From NCBI GenBank assembly GCA_039545315.1, contig BCIM01000001.1:124001-188000 (forward strand): a stretch of DNA of 64,000 nt. Reading direction: 5' to 3'. The position numbers were made by a program, and so were the translations under genes. How positions within the stretch are numbered: position 1 is the stretch's first letter; each line of letters opens with the position of its first letter. Shown here piece by piece: positions 45,801 to 57,606 of the stretch. The DNA comes from Kondoa malvinella. Lineage: Eukaryota > Basidiomycota > Agaricostilbomycetes > Agaricostilbales > Kondoaceae. A model generated the notes under the pieces. That model searched no databases. It was not told the origin of the DNA and worked only from the letters and a program-made list of their open reading frames with translations.

Positions 45801-48245
45801 GCTACTTTTGAAGTACGTTCTCTTCTCGCAGGTCATTGGTTTACACTAAAAGCTCGGCAAGCTTTATCTGCTGGTCATGGGGTATGCTCTACCATCTCGG
45901 AAGCTCTCCTATTTATTGATACATACCTGATGCAGATACTGTTGGTAAGGCCTACTCCTTGAGGTCGCTGCTAGTGCTGATTTTCGGCTGAAGGATGGGG
46001 CTTATACCTTAACAATTGGTCTGGTCAAGGGGGAAGCGACAGACAAGCGAATTTTGCGCTGTACACATCTATCTGGATTGTCATCAGTGTGCTATCGGCT
46101 CTGGTAGTCACCAGGTGAGCTTGCTTTTGTGTACGAGTTTCTACTACCTAACTCACTGCATTGCTAGCTGGTGGTTCTTCTTCAAGGCATTCCACCCAAT
46201 TAAAGCAGTCAAGAAGCTACATGATAGTCAAATCAGAGGCTTGCTCAACAGTAGCGCCAGCATATCGGATCAATTTTCGCTGGGCTTCCTCACAAACAGA
46301 TTCTCTTCCGATCTTCAGTCATACGAAACAGACTATGCCAGTGATTATACTTGACTATCTCGATCTGACTGATTTGTTTGGCGCACTTACAGACTCAGGC
46401 CTTCTGCGTGTTCTTGGGATGTCTGGCAGGATTGATTGCGCAAATTATCATCATTGTGATCGCCACGCCATACTCAATCATCGTCTGCGCTGTAAGCATC
46501 TGCTTTGGTCTGATTGGCTCAAGACTCTACCTCCGAACTTCGACACAACTTAGGCAAGCTCTGCTTTCGTATACTGTATGCAATGGACCTGGCTCAGTAT
46601 CTGCCTAGAGCTCTGCAACAAGCAAGCAAGACACCTCTGTACTCGGCCATCGCAGCTACATCAGATCTTAATGGGCTGCGAACCATCAGAGCCTTCGGCA
46701 AGCAGAATTCATTCATCAGCAAGACAGACGAATCCATCAGACTGGCAACTTTGCCCTTCTACTCTCTTCAAGCAGCGAGGAACTGGCTGAACGTCATACT
46801 AGGCATCTTTGCTGCTTTACTTTCTGCTTGTGCGCATGACACTTGTTGGTCGTCGAACTTCGACTGATTACTACGCACAGGCATCGTGATTGTCGCCGTC
46901 AGCAATCGGACTCAATCGAATTCTCTGCTGGCTCTGGCTCTTATCCAAACAGTCTCGCTCCCGGCCGCTTTGACTGGCATGTTCAAATTTCTGTCTGACT
47001 TGGAAGGTATGCCAGAGGGAGTGTCGTCAGGCAGCAATCTCACTCGTAATATAGTACACGCTGCATCGGCAGAAAGAATCAAGATGGTAGCAGATCTACC
47101 TGCGGAAGATGTAGAAAACAACGCTTTAACGACGAAACATGCAAATGAAAGCAAGCCCAGCGGAGAAGTGATTTTCGAGCAAGTCAGCCTGCGATATTCA
47201 GCAGAAAGTGCGCTTGCTCTCAAACAAGTCAGCTTCCGCGCGATGCCAGGACATCGGATAGGCATATGCGGCCGGACAGGCTCGGGCAAATCGACTCTCA
47301 TTGCTGCTCTCTTTCGTTTGGTGAACATCGAGAGCGGATCTATTCGAGGTGTGACACTTACCATTATCTTTGAACTGGGCTGAGACGAGAGCAGTCAACG
47401 ATCAAGATGTTTCGCAAGGCTCTCCATTTGAGCTCAGAGATGTATGTGAACACTCTACTGTCAGATTGTACACTAATAGGGCAGCAGTCAATGACGATCA
47501 TGTCAGTACCAGATCAACTAATTGTCTGCAGAGCTGACTTGAATAGACCTCAAGATCCTCTTCTTATTGAGGTAAGCGAGTTGATACTAGTCTCCTTCTA
47601 TAGGTGAAAGGCTGCTTTCTAGCTCACCATCCGCGAAAACCTGGACCCAGAAAGCTTGCATACGGATCAAGAGATCTGGGATGCGCTGGACAAAGCTTCA
47701 GCTCGTAAGACAGTCGAACAGCTGCCTGAGAAGCTGGATCACGAGGTGAAGTGTGATGTGAGTCCCGCTGCAGGAAGCGAAAGAGGCATCTTATGAGACT
47801 GCTCATTGCAGGGAGGAAGCATCAGCCGCGGTCAGAGACAGTTACTAGCTTGTGAGTTGTTCATTTGATCCCACTCACAATCAGCTTATCTTCTCCGGTA
47901 GTGGCTCGAGCGCTTCGTCAGTGGGCTCAATCCGGTTAATCGTCTTCTTACTTGCGCACAGTTCGCAAACGACGCATACTTTGCCTCGATGAAGCGTCAA
48001 GCTCCCTAGACAACGAATCAGACCAAGCAATCCAGCGCGCTGTTCGAACAGAACTTCCAGACGCGACGTTGCTCGTCATCGCGCATCGGATCTCGACCAT
48101 CATGGATCTCGACTGTGTGCTTGTGATGGAGGATGGATCGATAGTGGAAGAAGGAGCGCCTGAAGAGCTGTTGATGAGGAATGGCAGATTCGCCAGATTG
48201 GCCAGGGAAGAGAAGTATCAGACTCAGGATCGGGTAGAATACTAG
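42829..48245 (+). CDS. MRP-type full-length ABC transporter (ABCC family)
   Basis: Exporter of conjugates or drugs, probably vacuolar or plasma membrane. It has 1451 residues in 21 exons: 42829-43229, 43280-43704, 43754-43918, 43964-44485, 44556-45239, 45298-45333, 45386-45745, 45797-45838, 45936-45944, 45994-46114, 46168-46336, 46393-46553, 46609-46829, 46881-47348, 47395-47445, 47480-47501, 47547-47571, 47623-47757, 47812-47851, 47902-47916, 47962-48245. An N-terminal TMD0 follows FDFSLAFHAGVLSILPAA. NBD1: GQVAAGKST, LSGGQRSR, FVLDDPFSALD. NBD2: GRTGSGKST, QSMTIIPQDPLL, SRGQRQL, ILCLDEASSSLD, AHRISTIMD. Several exons are tiny, and two introns (46337, 46554) need GC donors. NBD1 has VAAGKST rather than the common VGSGKSS. 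The 422 bp upstream hold no other gene. Confidence 0.93.
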
Positions 48246-48324
48246 ATAGAGACCAAAGGAAACCAGATACAGCTGTAGACTTCCAACATTTCGCCTCTGC
48301 GCAGATCTTGCTTCTAGACAGTGG

Positions 48325-49839
48325 ATGCGTACTTTCGCTAGACTGCTATCTAGAATGCCAGCCCTTCGCTCTCGTAGTCCTACACCAATAGGAGAAGCAA
48401 GGCCGAACAAACGAGTGAAGCTGTCGCCCGAAGTCGAAACATCAAAATATGCTCGAATGCCAAAATATGGGCAAGGTCTGCATCTGGCGCCAATGGTCGT
48501 GCGTGTGTCTTTAGAGAATGTAAGGAACAGATCTGATACCATGAGCAGAGATGCGGTACCTTACCGACTCGCCTGCTATCGCTTGAATACGGAGCTCAAC
48601 TCGTTTGGGGTCCAGAGATAGTCGATAAAGCTCTGCTGGGCTCAGAAAGGACTGTAGATGCTGAAAACGGGACAGTCAAGTTTCTCAAGGGAGGCAAGAG
48701 CATTTGGGAGACGCATCCGATCGAGAAGTCCAGAGTGATTTTCCAGATTGGTAGTGCGAGTCCGGATCTGGCACTGCAGGCTGCAAAGATGGTGGAGGAT
48801 GATGTGTCTGGTGTGGATCTGTCAGTTGATTCTCAGCGGTAAGAGCATTAGCTGATTCTTGAGCAGGAATTGCGGATGTCCGAAACGTGAGATAGCGTTG
48901 ATACAATTGCTATAGCCCACACTTATCCAAGTACAGCGTTCTCTATATCTGGAGCGATGGGTGCAGCATTACTGACCGTAAGTCTCTTCCTGATTCGGCT
49001 TAATGTTATAACTAAAACGTCCAGTCAAGGAACCTGACACCCTTTGTGCTGTACGGTCTTGATACTATAGCTCCTCATCACGACTCATGACTGGGCATAG
49101 ATTCTCACTTCGTTAGTCGGCGGTCTAAAAGTGCCAGTCTCGTGCAAGATTCGATTACTGCCAACGCAAGAAGACACCCTTACTCTAGTCAAGCGCATCG
49201 TAGCTACAGGCATCTCTAATCTGACTGTTCACTGTCGGACAAGAGATATGCGACCCAGAGAACCTGCTCTACTCGATCGGTTGAGGGATATTGTGGATTT
49301 GGTCAAACCGTTTGGGATACCTGTTGTTGCGAATGGGGATTGTTTAGGCTTTGCGGATTTTGAGAGGATCAAGGATCTGACTGGTGAGTTATGACACCTT
49401 GGGAAGTGGCAGATGTTGATGTATCGGCAGGCGTTTCATCAATCATGATTGCGCGTGGAGCAGAAGCAAATCCTTCTTGCTTTCGAGAAACCGGCTATCT
49501 AGATCCTGCAGAGACGATTGTGCCTCTCTATACTCGTCTGGTATGTGGCCTGTGGAGCTGTCTGCTGCATCCTGACATCGTGTTTAGGCGATCACTACCG
49601 ACAATGCTTTCCCAAATAGCAAATACTGCCTGAACTCTATGGACTATTCAGTCACTATGCCAGAGAAGAAGAACATCAAGGGCAGCAAACAGCAGCGGAA
49701 GGCGTTGAAGCAGAGTCTGGCGCAGTGCAAGTCTTACGAACAAGTGTCGAAAGTTTTTGGCTTTGATGTCGGCGACCGCAAGACTTTGGCCGAGCTGGTC
49801 CCAGTTTGTCAGGCGATATACGAGAAGGAGAAGCTGTAG
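48325..49839 (+). CDS. DUS2: tRNA-dihydrouridine synthase 2 (DUS2/SMM1)
   Basis: FMN enzyme reducing U20 of tRNAs. It has 390 residues; exons 48325-48498, 48549-48820, 48867-48886, 48937-48977, 49025-49045, 49101-49383, 49431-49540, 49588-49839. Visible: LAPMVRCGTLPTRLLSLEYG, WGPEIVD, active-site Cys in NCGCPKPFS, SGAMGAALLT, VSCKIRLLP, HCRTRDMRP, VANGDC and the C-terminal NAFPNSKYCLNSMD. Exons of 20 and 21 nt code the active-site loop and the next turn. The first ten residues (MRTFARLLSR) before a second Met could be a mitochondrial presequence. It starts 79 bp after the ABC transporter. Confidence 0.94.
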
Positions 49840-49916
49840 CATTTTATAACACATAGCATCATATCACCTCATTTTATCCGGATCTTCCGAAGCTCTCTTT
49901 GCGTTGACCCCAGTGC

Positions 49917-51209
49917 ATGACCAGCAGTTTCTCTAGACGCTTGTCCTCAATCACTTCACACATCATGTCTGCAGCAGAAACAAAGCAACCGCTCGTCGTT
50001 GGCGCACCCAACACGTTTGACTACAAGGTCTATCTGTCAGACAGCAAAACTGGCCAAGTCCAATCTTTCTTCCACGATTTACCTCTGTACGCCAACTCGG
50101 ACCGCAATGTCTTCAACATGGTCGTCGAAATCCCTCGCTGGACCAACGCCAAATTGGAAATCTCAAAGTCAGAGCCCTTCAACCCAATTGTGCAAGACAC
50201 GAAAAAGGGCAAACTTCGCTTTGTTCGCAACTGCTTCCCTCACCACGGTTACATTTGGAACTATGGAGCTTTCCCTCAGGTTCGTTTTGAGTGACTGCGT
50301 AATGTCTATGACATTTGACTAAGGCTGCCTCTATGATGAACAGACTTGGGAAGACCCTTCGCACATGCACGCCGAGACTAAAGCAAAGGGTGACAATGAC
50401 CCTCTTGACGTTTGCGAAATTGGTGAAGCCGTAGGCTACGTCGGTCAAGTCAAGCAGGTCAAGATTTTGGGAATCATGGCTCTTCTTGACGAAGGCGAGA
50501 CTGACTGGAAGGTCTTGGTCAGTCCTATTCATTTTGCTCTTGTAGAGTGTCGGCTGATAAAGCGAGCAGGTCATTGACGTCAACGACCCTCTGGCACCCA
50601 AGCTGAACGACATTGAGGATGTTGAGCGTCACTTGCCTGGTCTTATCCGTGCTTCCAATGAGTGGTTCAGGTGAGGCAGTGTCTCGACTATAGCGTATTT
50701 CAGCTCATGTGAAGCAACTTTTTATCTATAGAATCTACAAGGTAGGTTGACGGCTCGATTCCATCAATTTGGTGTGAAAAGTTGATCCAATTACTACAGA
50801 TCCCTGACGGCAAGCCCGAAAACATGTTTGCCTTCTCCGGCGAGGCCAAGAACAAGAAGTACGCTCTTGAAATCATTCTCGAGTGCCACGAAGCCTGGAA
50901 GCGTCTCGTCTCCGGTCAATCTGGTTCCACCGATGTCAAGATGTGCGTTCCTTGACACTATATGAACGCGTTACTGATGTTTCCAACAGCGAAAACGCGA
51001 CTGTCGAATCTTCCCCGGCAAAGACTTCCCCACCTAACGTACCAAAAGACGCTGCTAAACCAGCTGCTCCTATTGACCCTTCGATCTCCAAGTGGTTCTA
51101 CATCTCTGGTCACTCGTTAGTCTCTTTGTCTTGTCTGATAATGATTGAACTGATATTGACGATAGCGTCTAGTTACGATACTGGCAAGGGATTTAACGCG
51201 AAAATCTGA
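49917..51209 (+). CDS. IPP1: inorganic pyrophosphatase, family I
   Basis: Mg-dependent hydrolysis of PPi to phosphate. It has 317 residues; exons 49917-50279, 50344-50517, 50570-50670, 50732-50741, 50800-50942, 50990-51108, 51166-51209. Motifs: [30 protein letters not shown], and the signature [12 protein letters not shown] with three metal-binding Asp. Exon 4 codes only IYK (10 nt). The end reads [11 protein letters not shown] after removing a 57-nt intron that is stop-free in frame. The first 16 residues ([16 protein letters not shown]) precede a second Met at 49965 where cytosolic family members start; they look like a mitochondrial presequence. Confidence 0.95.
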
Positions 51210-51336
51210 AAGACTGGGGAAAAGGACACATAGATTCACATGCAAACGAGGAACCTGATTTTCACTCCAAATCTAATTCAACTACTCTACACATTGATCT
51301 TTATCTTTTCTCGTTCGCCTCCATTCATGACACGCA

Positions 51337-52360
51337 TTAACTGCTCTTGCCCTTTGATTCCCCGCCAAACCGCTTAGTGACCGATTTGACCATCTTGTAG
51401 AACCAAAATACATTCAACCCGCCCAAAGTAGCCAACGCAGCTTTGTACACTATCGGAGTATGCGAAGGTAGCAAAGCTTGAGCTGAAGGTGTAGATAAGA
51501 CTTGGAAAAAGTCGTAGGAGATGATGTTGCCATATATCAGACGGACGCCGAAGAAGGTTGATAGTAGGATAACGCCATTGATGAGTTGACGTTTTGATCC
51601 GCTGTGCATCATATCGTCTTCAGCGGACTAGTCTGCCAAGGGATGATACGACGTACGTCAAATCGCATTTATCAAAGAACCAATGCAGGTTAAGGAAAGG
51701 ACTTGATAATTCCCATAGTAGAAAATGCACGCCATAATACTGCATGAAGGGTTTGTAGGAGCAGACAAAGACGTAGCAACAGAGTACGGCGTGTATGAGG
51801 AATCCAGGGCCGTTTTCTCTTAGGTAGAGAAGTGAGACCATCGTGTCCCAAAGAAAGTAGCCTGTTGTTATCGCAAAAAGAGAGCCGGCTCTGTTAATCA
51901 GGATATGTGTCAGATGAATGAAGACAGTCAAGAAAAGACGAAGCCACCTGCTGTTGAAACCAAAGAGCTTGTTTGCATGAAGGGTAGAGTAGATTTCTTG
52001 GTCGTATAGCATGTAACTGGCCGCGACGACTGCATACACAGCATGCACGAAAGCGACGACGCGAATGTTCCTACTGTCGCGTTGAGTCCTGATGCAGGAG
52101 ACAGGCATAGAAGCGCTCACCAATCTTGCTTCTGACGTGGTTTCAGCCGTAGTCGAACATAACTCTTTGACAATGCAGCGGATAAGATGGGACTAAGTAC
52201 GAGTTGCAACGCAGTCCAGAAAGCGAATGCTGCAGCCTGAACAGGAAAATGAGAACAAAGCCGAGATGTTCGACACGCAAGAGAGATATACAATTTCGTG
52301 GGCGTGCGGTCGCAGTAGAGGCAAGTTCGTCTTGTAGGCTATTGTGTCAGCCCAATCCAT
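51337..52360 (-). CDS. TLC-domain multispanning membrane protein (TMEM56/TLCD4-like)
   Basis: Five exons (52360-52277, 52236-52121, 52070-51948, 51890-51657, 51601-51337) encode 273 residues with about seven hydrophobic segments. TLC features: WNIRVVAFVHAVYAVVAAS after a basic loop, ITTGYFLWDTMVSLLY, HFLLWELSSPFLNLHWFFDK, LINGVILLSTFFGVRLIYG. These match the TMEM56-like branch of TRAM-LAG1-CLN8 proteins, linked to membrane lipid homeostasis in the ER. It is not a ceramide synthase, because the Lag1 HH motif is absent. The third intron (57 nt) is stop-free in frame, so an unspliced reading looks like a longer exon. Confidence 0.82.
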
Positions 52361-52787
52361 CGTTGGCAACAGGCAGACAGGGTATCTCAGAGCAGGTATA
52401 TATATATAGCAATTGCAATTTGCAGCACTTGGCCGTAGCTGGCATACCTTTGGGCTTGGAGATCAATGACGATGCCAGTCTCCGATACTCAGCCTTTCAA
52501 TCAGCCTAGATCGCTAGCTAGAGCACAAGTACCAGCGAGATCTGATGGGAGAGAGAATTTCCCTCGACATGCTATTTGGTGAATGCTCCCTTCTGTCTTC
52601 TCTCTGTCTCTACCTACCCAGCTTCCATGCATCAACAGTATCTGTTTCATGCACCATTACATCACCCGCGCTACTTCGCTCCTTCCCTGTTGCTAGGACC
52701 TATCTCTTATGCCAAACTCGTGCCAGGTGTCCAGACGGACAGAGCCTTCTCTCGCAGAACGAAGACCGCTCTATAACTACGCATACA
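52361..52787. promoter_or_regulatory. divergent intergenic region, TLC gene / WRAP53-like gene
   Basis: About 430 bp between start codons. A (TA)n-like tract lies near 52400. The + strand from 52560 is pyrimidine-rich, as expected for a 5' leader. No other gene is seen. Confidence 0.5.
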
Positions 52788-54084
52788 ATGTCAGTAGCCA
52801 CCCTTACCATCTATCGTGTATCTGAAACTATTAAAGCTAGCGCTACCGGCGAGAACAATCAGCTCTCAATCCAGCAAAAGGGCATAGTCAAATGCGCAGC
52901 TGCATTACTGACAGCCGCTTGGTATCCTGGTGCACAAACAGCAAACCCAGCGACGTATTGCTATCTTCGTTCTGTAAGGGATACTACTCTGGCTTTGCTT
53001 GATGGCAATACTGGCAAGGCAAGTCCTCTTGCTACGTCCGCGCTGTTGACGCGCTGACCTTTCAGGGGCGACTTGCAGAAAAGAGCATCGTATCCCATCA
53101 TCGACCATACTGAGCGTTTCATTGGACCTCATTCGCTAGCTTTCTCAGCCGATGCATCGCAGTCAGTCGAGCATCTTGCTTAAGCTTGTATAGGCTTACG
53201 CAGCATCTTCTGCCCTGAAAGACTCTACTGTGGACACGAAAACGCCATCGAGATCTTTGACTTTGCACGAGATGGTCAAACAGGGACGCGTATTTCTACT
53301 ACACCGACCAAAAAATCGAAAGAAGGTCAAAAGGGCATCATTTCCGATCTATGCATCAACCCGTCTATGCCTTCGGTTCTTGCGGCATGCTCCTTTTGGA
53401 GGAATGCAGCGCTCTATGATGTTTCATCGCCGGGTGAAGCTGCTTGTATGCAGATCTTCAAAACGGATGGAGCGGGAGCTACTCAGGTCAGTCAATCAAA
53501 TCCACTTGTCCTTTTTGGACTGATAGGTAGGTCCGAATGTCAGGTCAAATTTCATCCTACCCTACCTCAGCTATTCGTCGCTTCTCGTCGACATAATGCG
53601 ATAACATGTTGGGACGTCAGACAAGCTGCTGTACCTTTGACAGAGTACTCTAGGCCTGCTCAAACGAATCAGAGGCTGTTCTTTGATGTTGAGGCTTCGG
53701 GTAGATTTCTGGCTGCTGGCGATCAAGTATGTGCGCTCGTCTTTCTGCAAGTGTCTTCTGACAGATTGGTTAGAATGGGTCTATCTATACTTTCGACCTG
53801 ACGGATCCGGATCAGGTAGAGCCTGCTGTTCAATGGAAAGCCGAGAACGGCAAGTACCTCTTTGATCATGCGCTGTTCATGCGCTGTTCAGCTCATTTAT
53901 CTGATTCGCAGACGCTATCGGCTCTCTGCATTTCCACCCAAGCAGTAATACCCTCCTAGCAGCTTACGGCTCGCGGCATTTCAGCTCAGACTCGGGCTCG
54001 GACTCAGATTCAAGCGATAGCGATTCCTCATCATCCTCTAGAGTGGCACGGACAGGCGGTCTGAGCATGTGGACACTAGGTTGA
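52788..54084 (+). CDS. WD-repeat protein, WRAP53/TCAB1-like (SWT21-related)
   Basis: It has 342 residues; exons 52788-53018, 53079-53161, 53204-53486, 53544-53726, 53774-53849, 53912-54084. Family blocks: WYPGAQTANPATYCYLRSVR, TGKKRASYPIIDHTERFIGP with HSLAFS, CGHENAIEIFDFARDG, QVKFHPTLPQLFVASRRHN with AITCWDVR, and GDQNGSIYTFDL. Animal WRAP53 guides scaRNAs and telomerase RNA to Cajal bodies; yeast Swt21 is splicing-linked. The C-terminal blade carries an acidic Ser/Asp run. Two introns (53019 and 53850) use GC donors with a GCAAGT consensus. GT-only splicing would break both conserved blocks. Confidence 0.82.
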
Positions 54085-55113
54085 TCATATGATGCGGTGA
54101 CCTGTGCGCTGGCGTGAGAAGAGGGCATCGATTGGCTCCCGGTGTGTTGAGGTGAAACGCTTTGGCTCGTGTGTTTTGACTGTGCTCAGGCTTTTCTCCC
54201 TTGCAGATCTATCTCGGATTCGTTGGTCAGGGGCAGGAATCAACAGGGCAGATGTAGGATGTGGCAAGAAGGGCCATTGAAAGAGTGTCGGCAAATTTTG
54301 GATAACACATGTCTACCAATTGAAATTCGCTCTGCAAAATGTTAATCTCGTGCTCGATGCTTCTGCTGTCAGATCATGCAAGATATCTAGAAGTAGTGCT
54401 CTGCCGCCTCTGCGATTTGGATAATACCCAAAACAAGATCCTGAAGGCGGGGAATGCACAATGCACATTGCCAGTCCAGCTTTTTAGTGCAATTGCGAGG
54501 AACTGCTGCTCCTTCCGCATCAGCGGACTGCATTGCTAGACTTTCTTCTGATCTTTCACTTCTCTTCTCCACACTCGAGAACTTTGAAGAGGTCCATTCA
54601 TTTGGGTCGGCTCGTGCTGTTGACGCTTTGCCTCTCAAAGGTCTTCTCCCTTTGCGCTTCTACCTGCCAAGCTTCTGGTTTCTGTTCGGATCTTTCGCTC
54701 TCGTCACAGAACAGTGGAAAGATTGACGACCAACGCACAATACTCTACTTGGTCCGACCAGCGACTCACCTCTCTATCAATCGCATCGCCCAGCTTGGCT
54801 TGATACAGTACCGTCCGCACGCCTGCGAGCGCCAAAGACCACCACGCGAACACCGGCTGTCTCGACGCTTTGATCCTGTTCCACTAAAAGCTTCTGTCGG
54901 TCACACATTTGCGAGCTTAATTCCGCTGAGACGACCATCTAGATTCTCCCTCTTGTCTTGGACTCTCACACTGCACCTGTCTGAGCAATACAAGGCTGCT
55001 TGGCGACGGTACAGCCTCTTGACACACGTTTCGTAGGTTTGCCGCTTCGGCCTTGGCTTTCGAGAGGTCATGCTGATCTTATCGCCTTATTCAACAGTCC
55101 TTGGCTGTCAACG
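54085..55113. promoter_or_regulatory. 1-kb intergenic region upstream of the zinc finger gene
   Basis: No supported coding region. The open frame continues upstream of the zinc finger start codon only from TTG at 55000. It is probably the 3' end of the WD gene plus promoter and a long 5' leader. Confidence 0.5.
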
Positions 55114-57285
55114 ATGGAAACTGCTCAATATCCACCCACGCAATCTTTCCCAGCTTCTGCAGCGTACGATTCACCTGTATCCAGCCGCTCATTCCGACAC
55201 CATCCGTCTACCGAGCAAGGCATCCGAGCTGCTGCTGAACAACTAGACTTGACGCCAGAACAGCAGTCCTCTTCATACTTTGGCGGATTCTCGCTCAATA
55301 ATAATGGCTCATCCTACAACTATGCACATCAGCCATATGACATGCCATGGACAACCGAGGCAGCTCTCTCACCAACTCAGCTACCAAGTCTGACACCATC
55401 CAATGATCACGAGTCGTACTTCCCTCATCATGTTCAAAGCGCCGTCCAACCCTCAACAAGCTACTTTGGCAACGCCAGCTACTTTGAAGCAAACAATGGC
55501 CGATCGACTTCCCTTCCCGGTTTTCCAGCTCACGACATGACGCCATATCGTCAAGGTCTCATGCCTTCAGCTCAACTTGATCCGACTGAATCAGCTGCAG
55601 GGCAAAACTTCAGCTTTAAAGACTACCTCAGCGATCCGATAGAAGACCCAGAAGACGAGCAACCTTGCAGCCCTGCAGAGCCGTGCTCTGCTCCAGCTGC
55701 CGGTCTTGGTATCAGCGATTCGAATCCTGGCAGTCCTTTCGCTCATCCTGCCGATCCTCGCGCCTTTCGCGACTTTTCACCATATGTATCGTCTGTTGGT
55801 ACACCATCTTCAGGATCGGACTTTGATGGGCAATTTGATATGGATGAGGATCTGCAGAGGGCTTCGAGGGCGTCCAGCTTCAGCGGCAATGCCAATCCTC
55901 ATGGCCAACCGCCAAATGCTGCTCAAGCTTTCTATCGCGCCAGTCTATTAGCATCACATACGTACGCAATGTCTGGCAACCCGGCGCAAAGACCTGTCTA
56001 TCCGCGTTCGCCTTCAAGTTCCAGCTCGATCAGTAATCTGGGCGGTAAAATGGCTCATTTGGACGTCTTGAGCTCATCTGCAAGCTCGGAATCCAGTTTT
56101 GGCTGTCACGAAGCGTCCAGTATGCCGGAAAGTTCAGCTTTTGAATACTACCGCAATTTGCAGCAACACCCTGCTGCATCTCGTCCGATTCAGCCAATCA
56201 CCAATGTGACTACTTTCCCTCCCATCTCTCGCGGCTTCGGTAGTCCTCATTACCACGTTGAAGGTGAACAACCGCAATTCGCGGCTAAACTTTTCGGTCC
56301 AATTCCAGTGGGCAAGTTCCCACCTCTGGCCAAGTGGGTAGAAGCAAGTGGCCATGAGCGTCAAAGTACTCTGACTCAGTCGGACGTCGCATCTACCCGA
56401 AGTAGACAGGCTACCGTCCGCGGCTCAATCAAACAAGCTTTCGGTCTTCTTCCTTCTGCTTCCAATTCTACTCCTGATCTGAGTACTATTGGTCGATCTA
56501 ATCGAGTAGAAGAGACGTCTCAAGGTACTCTGAAAGGTACTCGTCGACCTATGGACGGCAAGAACCCTACTACCGTTGGCGCCTTTTCACCCATTGATGA
56601 CACGACTGCCTTTCACCTTATGTCGACCAAGAGATCGAGAGGACGGAAACCGAGGGGAGAGCAAGAGTTGGGCATTCAGATTGAAGGGCCTATTGATCCG
56701 AATATGTCGCCGACGAGGGAGCAGGTCAACTTTGTCGGTGTTACGAAAGCTGGAAGACCGAAGAAGCTGTTCATGTACGTCTTCACTACCCCGCTTCTCC
56801 TTTAATGCTGATCCGACTGCCTGTAGGTGCAAAGTACCTGGCTGTGGCAAATGCTTCAAACGGTCAGAACATCTCAAGAGGCATGTGCGATCGCTGCATA
56901 CGGATGAGAAACGTGCGTGATATTGGACCAGAATTTTCACTGGCTAATTAGTGTTGTAGCCTTCGAATGTCCGGTTGAGAACTGCGGCAAGAAGTTTTCT
57001 CGAGTCGATAATCTCGTTCAGCATACCAAGACGCACAATAGTGGAACAGTCCGTCAATCAAAGTCCAGATCAGGCAGCGTCAGCAGTGGTGTTCCCGCCA
57101 GAGATGGAAGCGACAGCCCCGTCGGCTACCATTCTGGTTCTGTATCGAGGAAGCCTGCTAAGCGCCGGCGTACTGTCGTCAAAGACGAAGATGGTGCTAT
57201 TATCGATGATGGAGCCGATTCTGATTGTGAGTCGGTTCGAGGTTCGAGCTGTTCGGTCGCTCATCCTCTCCTAGACGCACCTTGA
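55114..57285 (+). CDS. Msn2/4-like C2H2 zinc finger transcription factor
   Basis: Three exons (55114-56774, 56827-56912, 56960-57285) encode 690 residues. Residues 1-520 are Ser/Pro/Gln-rich and disordered. Near 510 is an AT-hook-like RGRKPRGEQ and then KAGRPKK. Two tandem fingers follow: CKVPGCGKCFKRSEHLKRH...H and CPVENCGKKFSRVDNLVQH...H, joined by the TDEKPFE linker. The RSEHLKRH and SRVDNLVQH helices match Msn2/Msn4-type proteins that bind STRE (AGGGG) elements in stress responses, though both fingers use CX4C spacing. A nuclear-localisation-like AKRRR and an acidic tail follow. The specific ortholog is uncertain. Confidence 0.85.
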
Positions 57286-57606
57286 ATCGCTGCCAACCTG
57301 CAATACCAAATCGCATATACCATCTACCACTCGATCAAACCAGTAGATCTGTACACCTATGACACTTTCTCAGCATATACAAGCAGCATCGTAATCTTTC
57401 TCGTCAATATTCTGTGTCTCAAACTTGTTTGCGATTGTCAGTAATGGAAGGGGCAAATAACAAGGGCTCTGTGAAATAGGGATTCTCTTCTTCGTCTATT
57501 GCGAATGAAGATGTACTGAAATAGCCTGATGCATTTGTCCATTTTACTTTGAGCTAGACAATCATCCTCGCTCTTGCTGGCTTGTATACTCTTCGTATAG
57601 TATTGA
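57286..57606. other. 3' spacer between convergent genes, nothing seen
   Basis: About 320 bp between the zinc finger stop codon and the stop of the small minus-strand gene. No supported feature. Confidence 0.5.
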
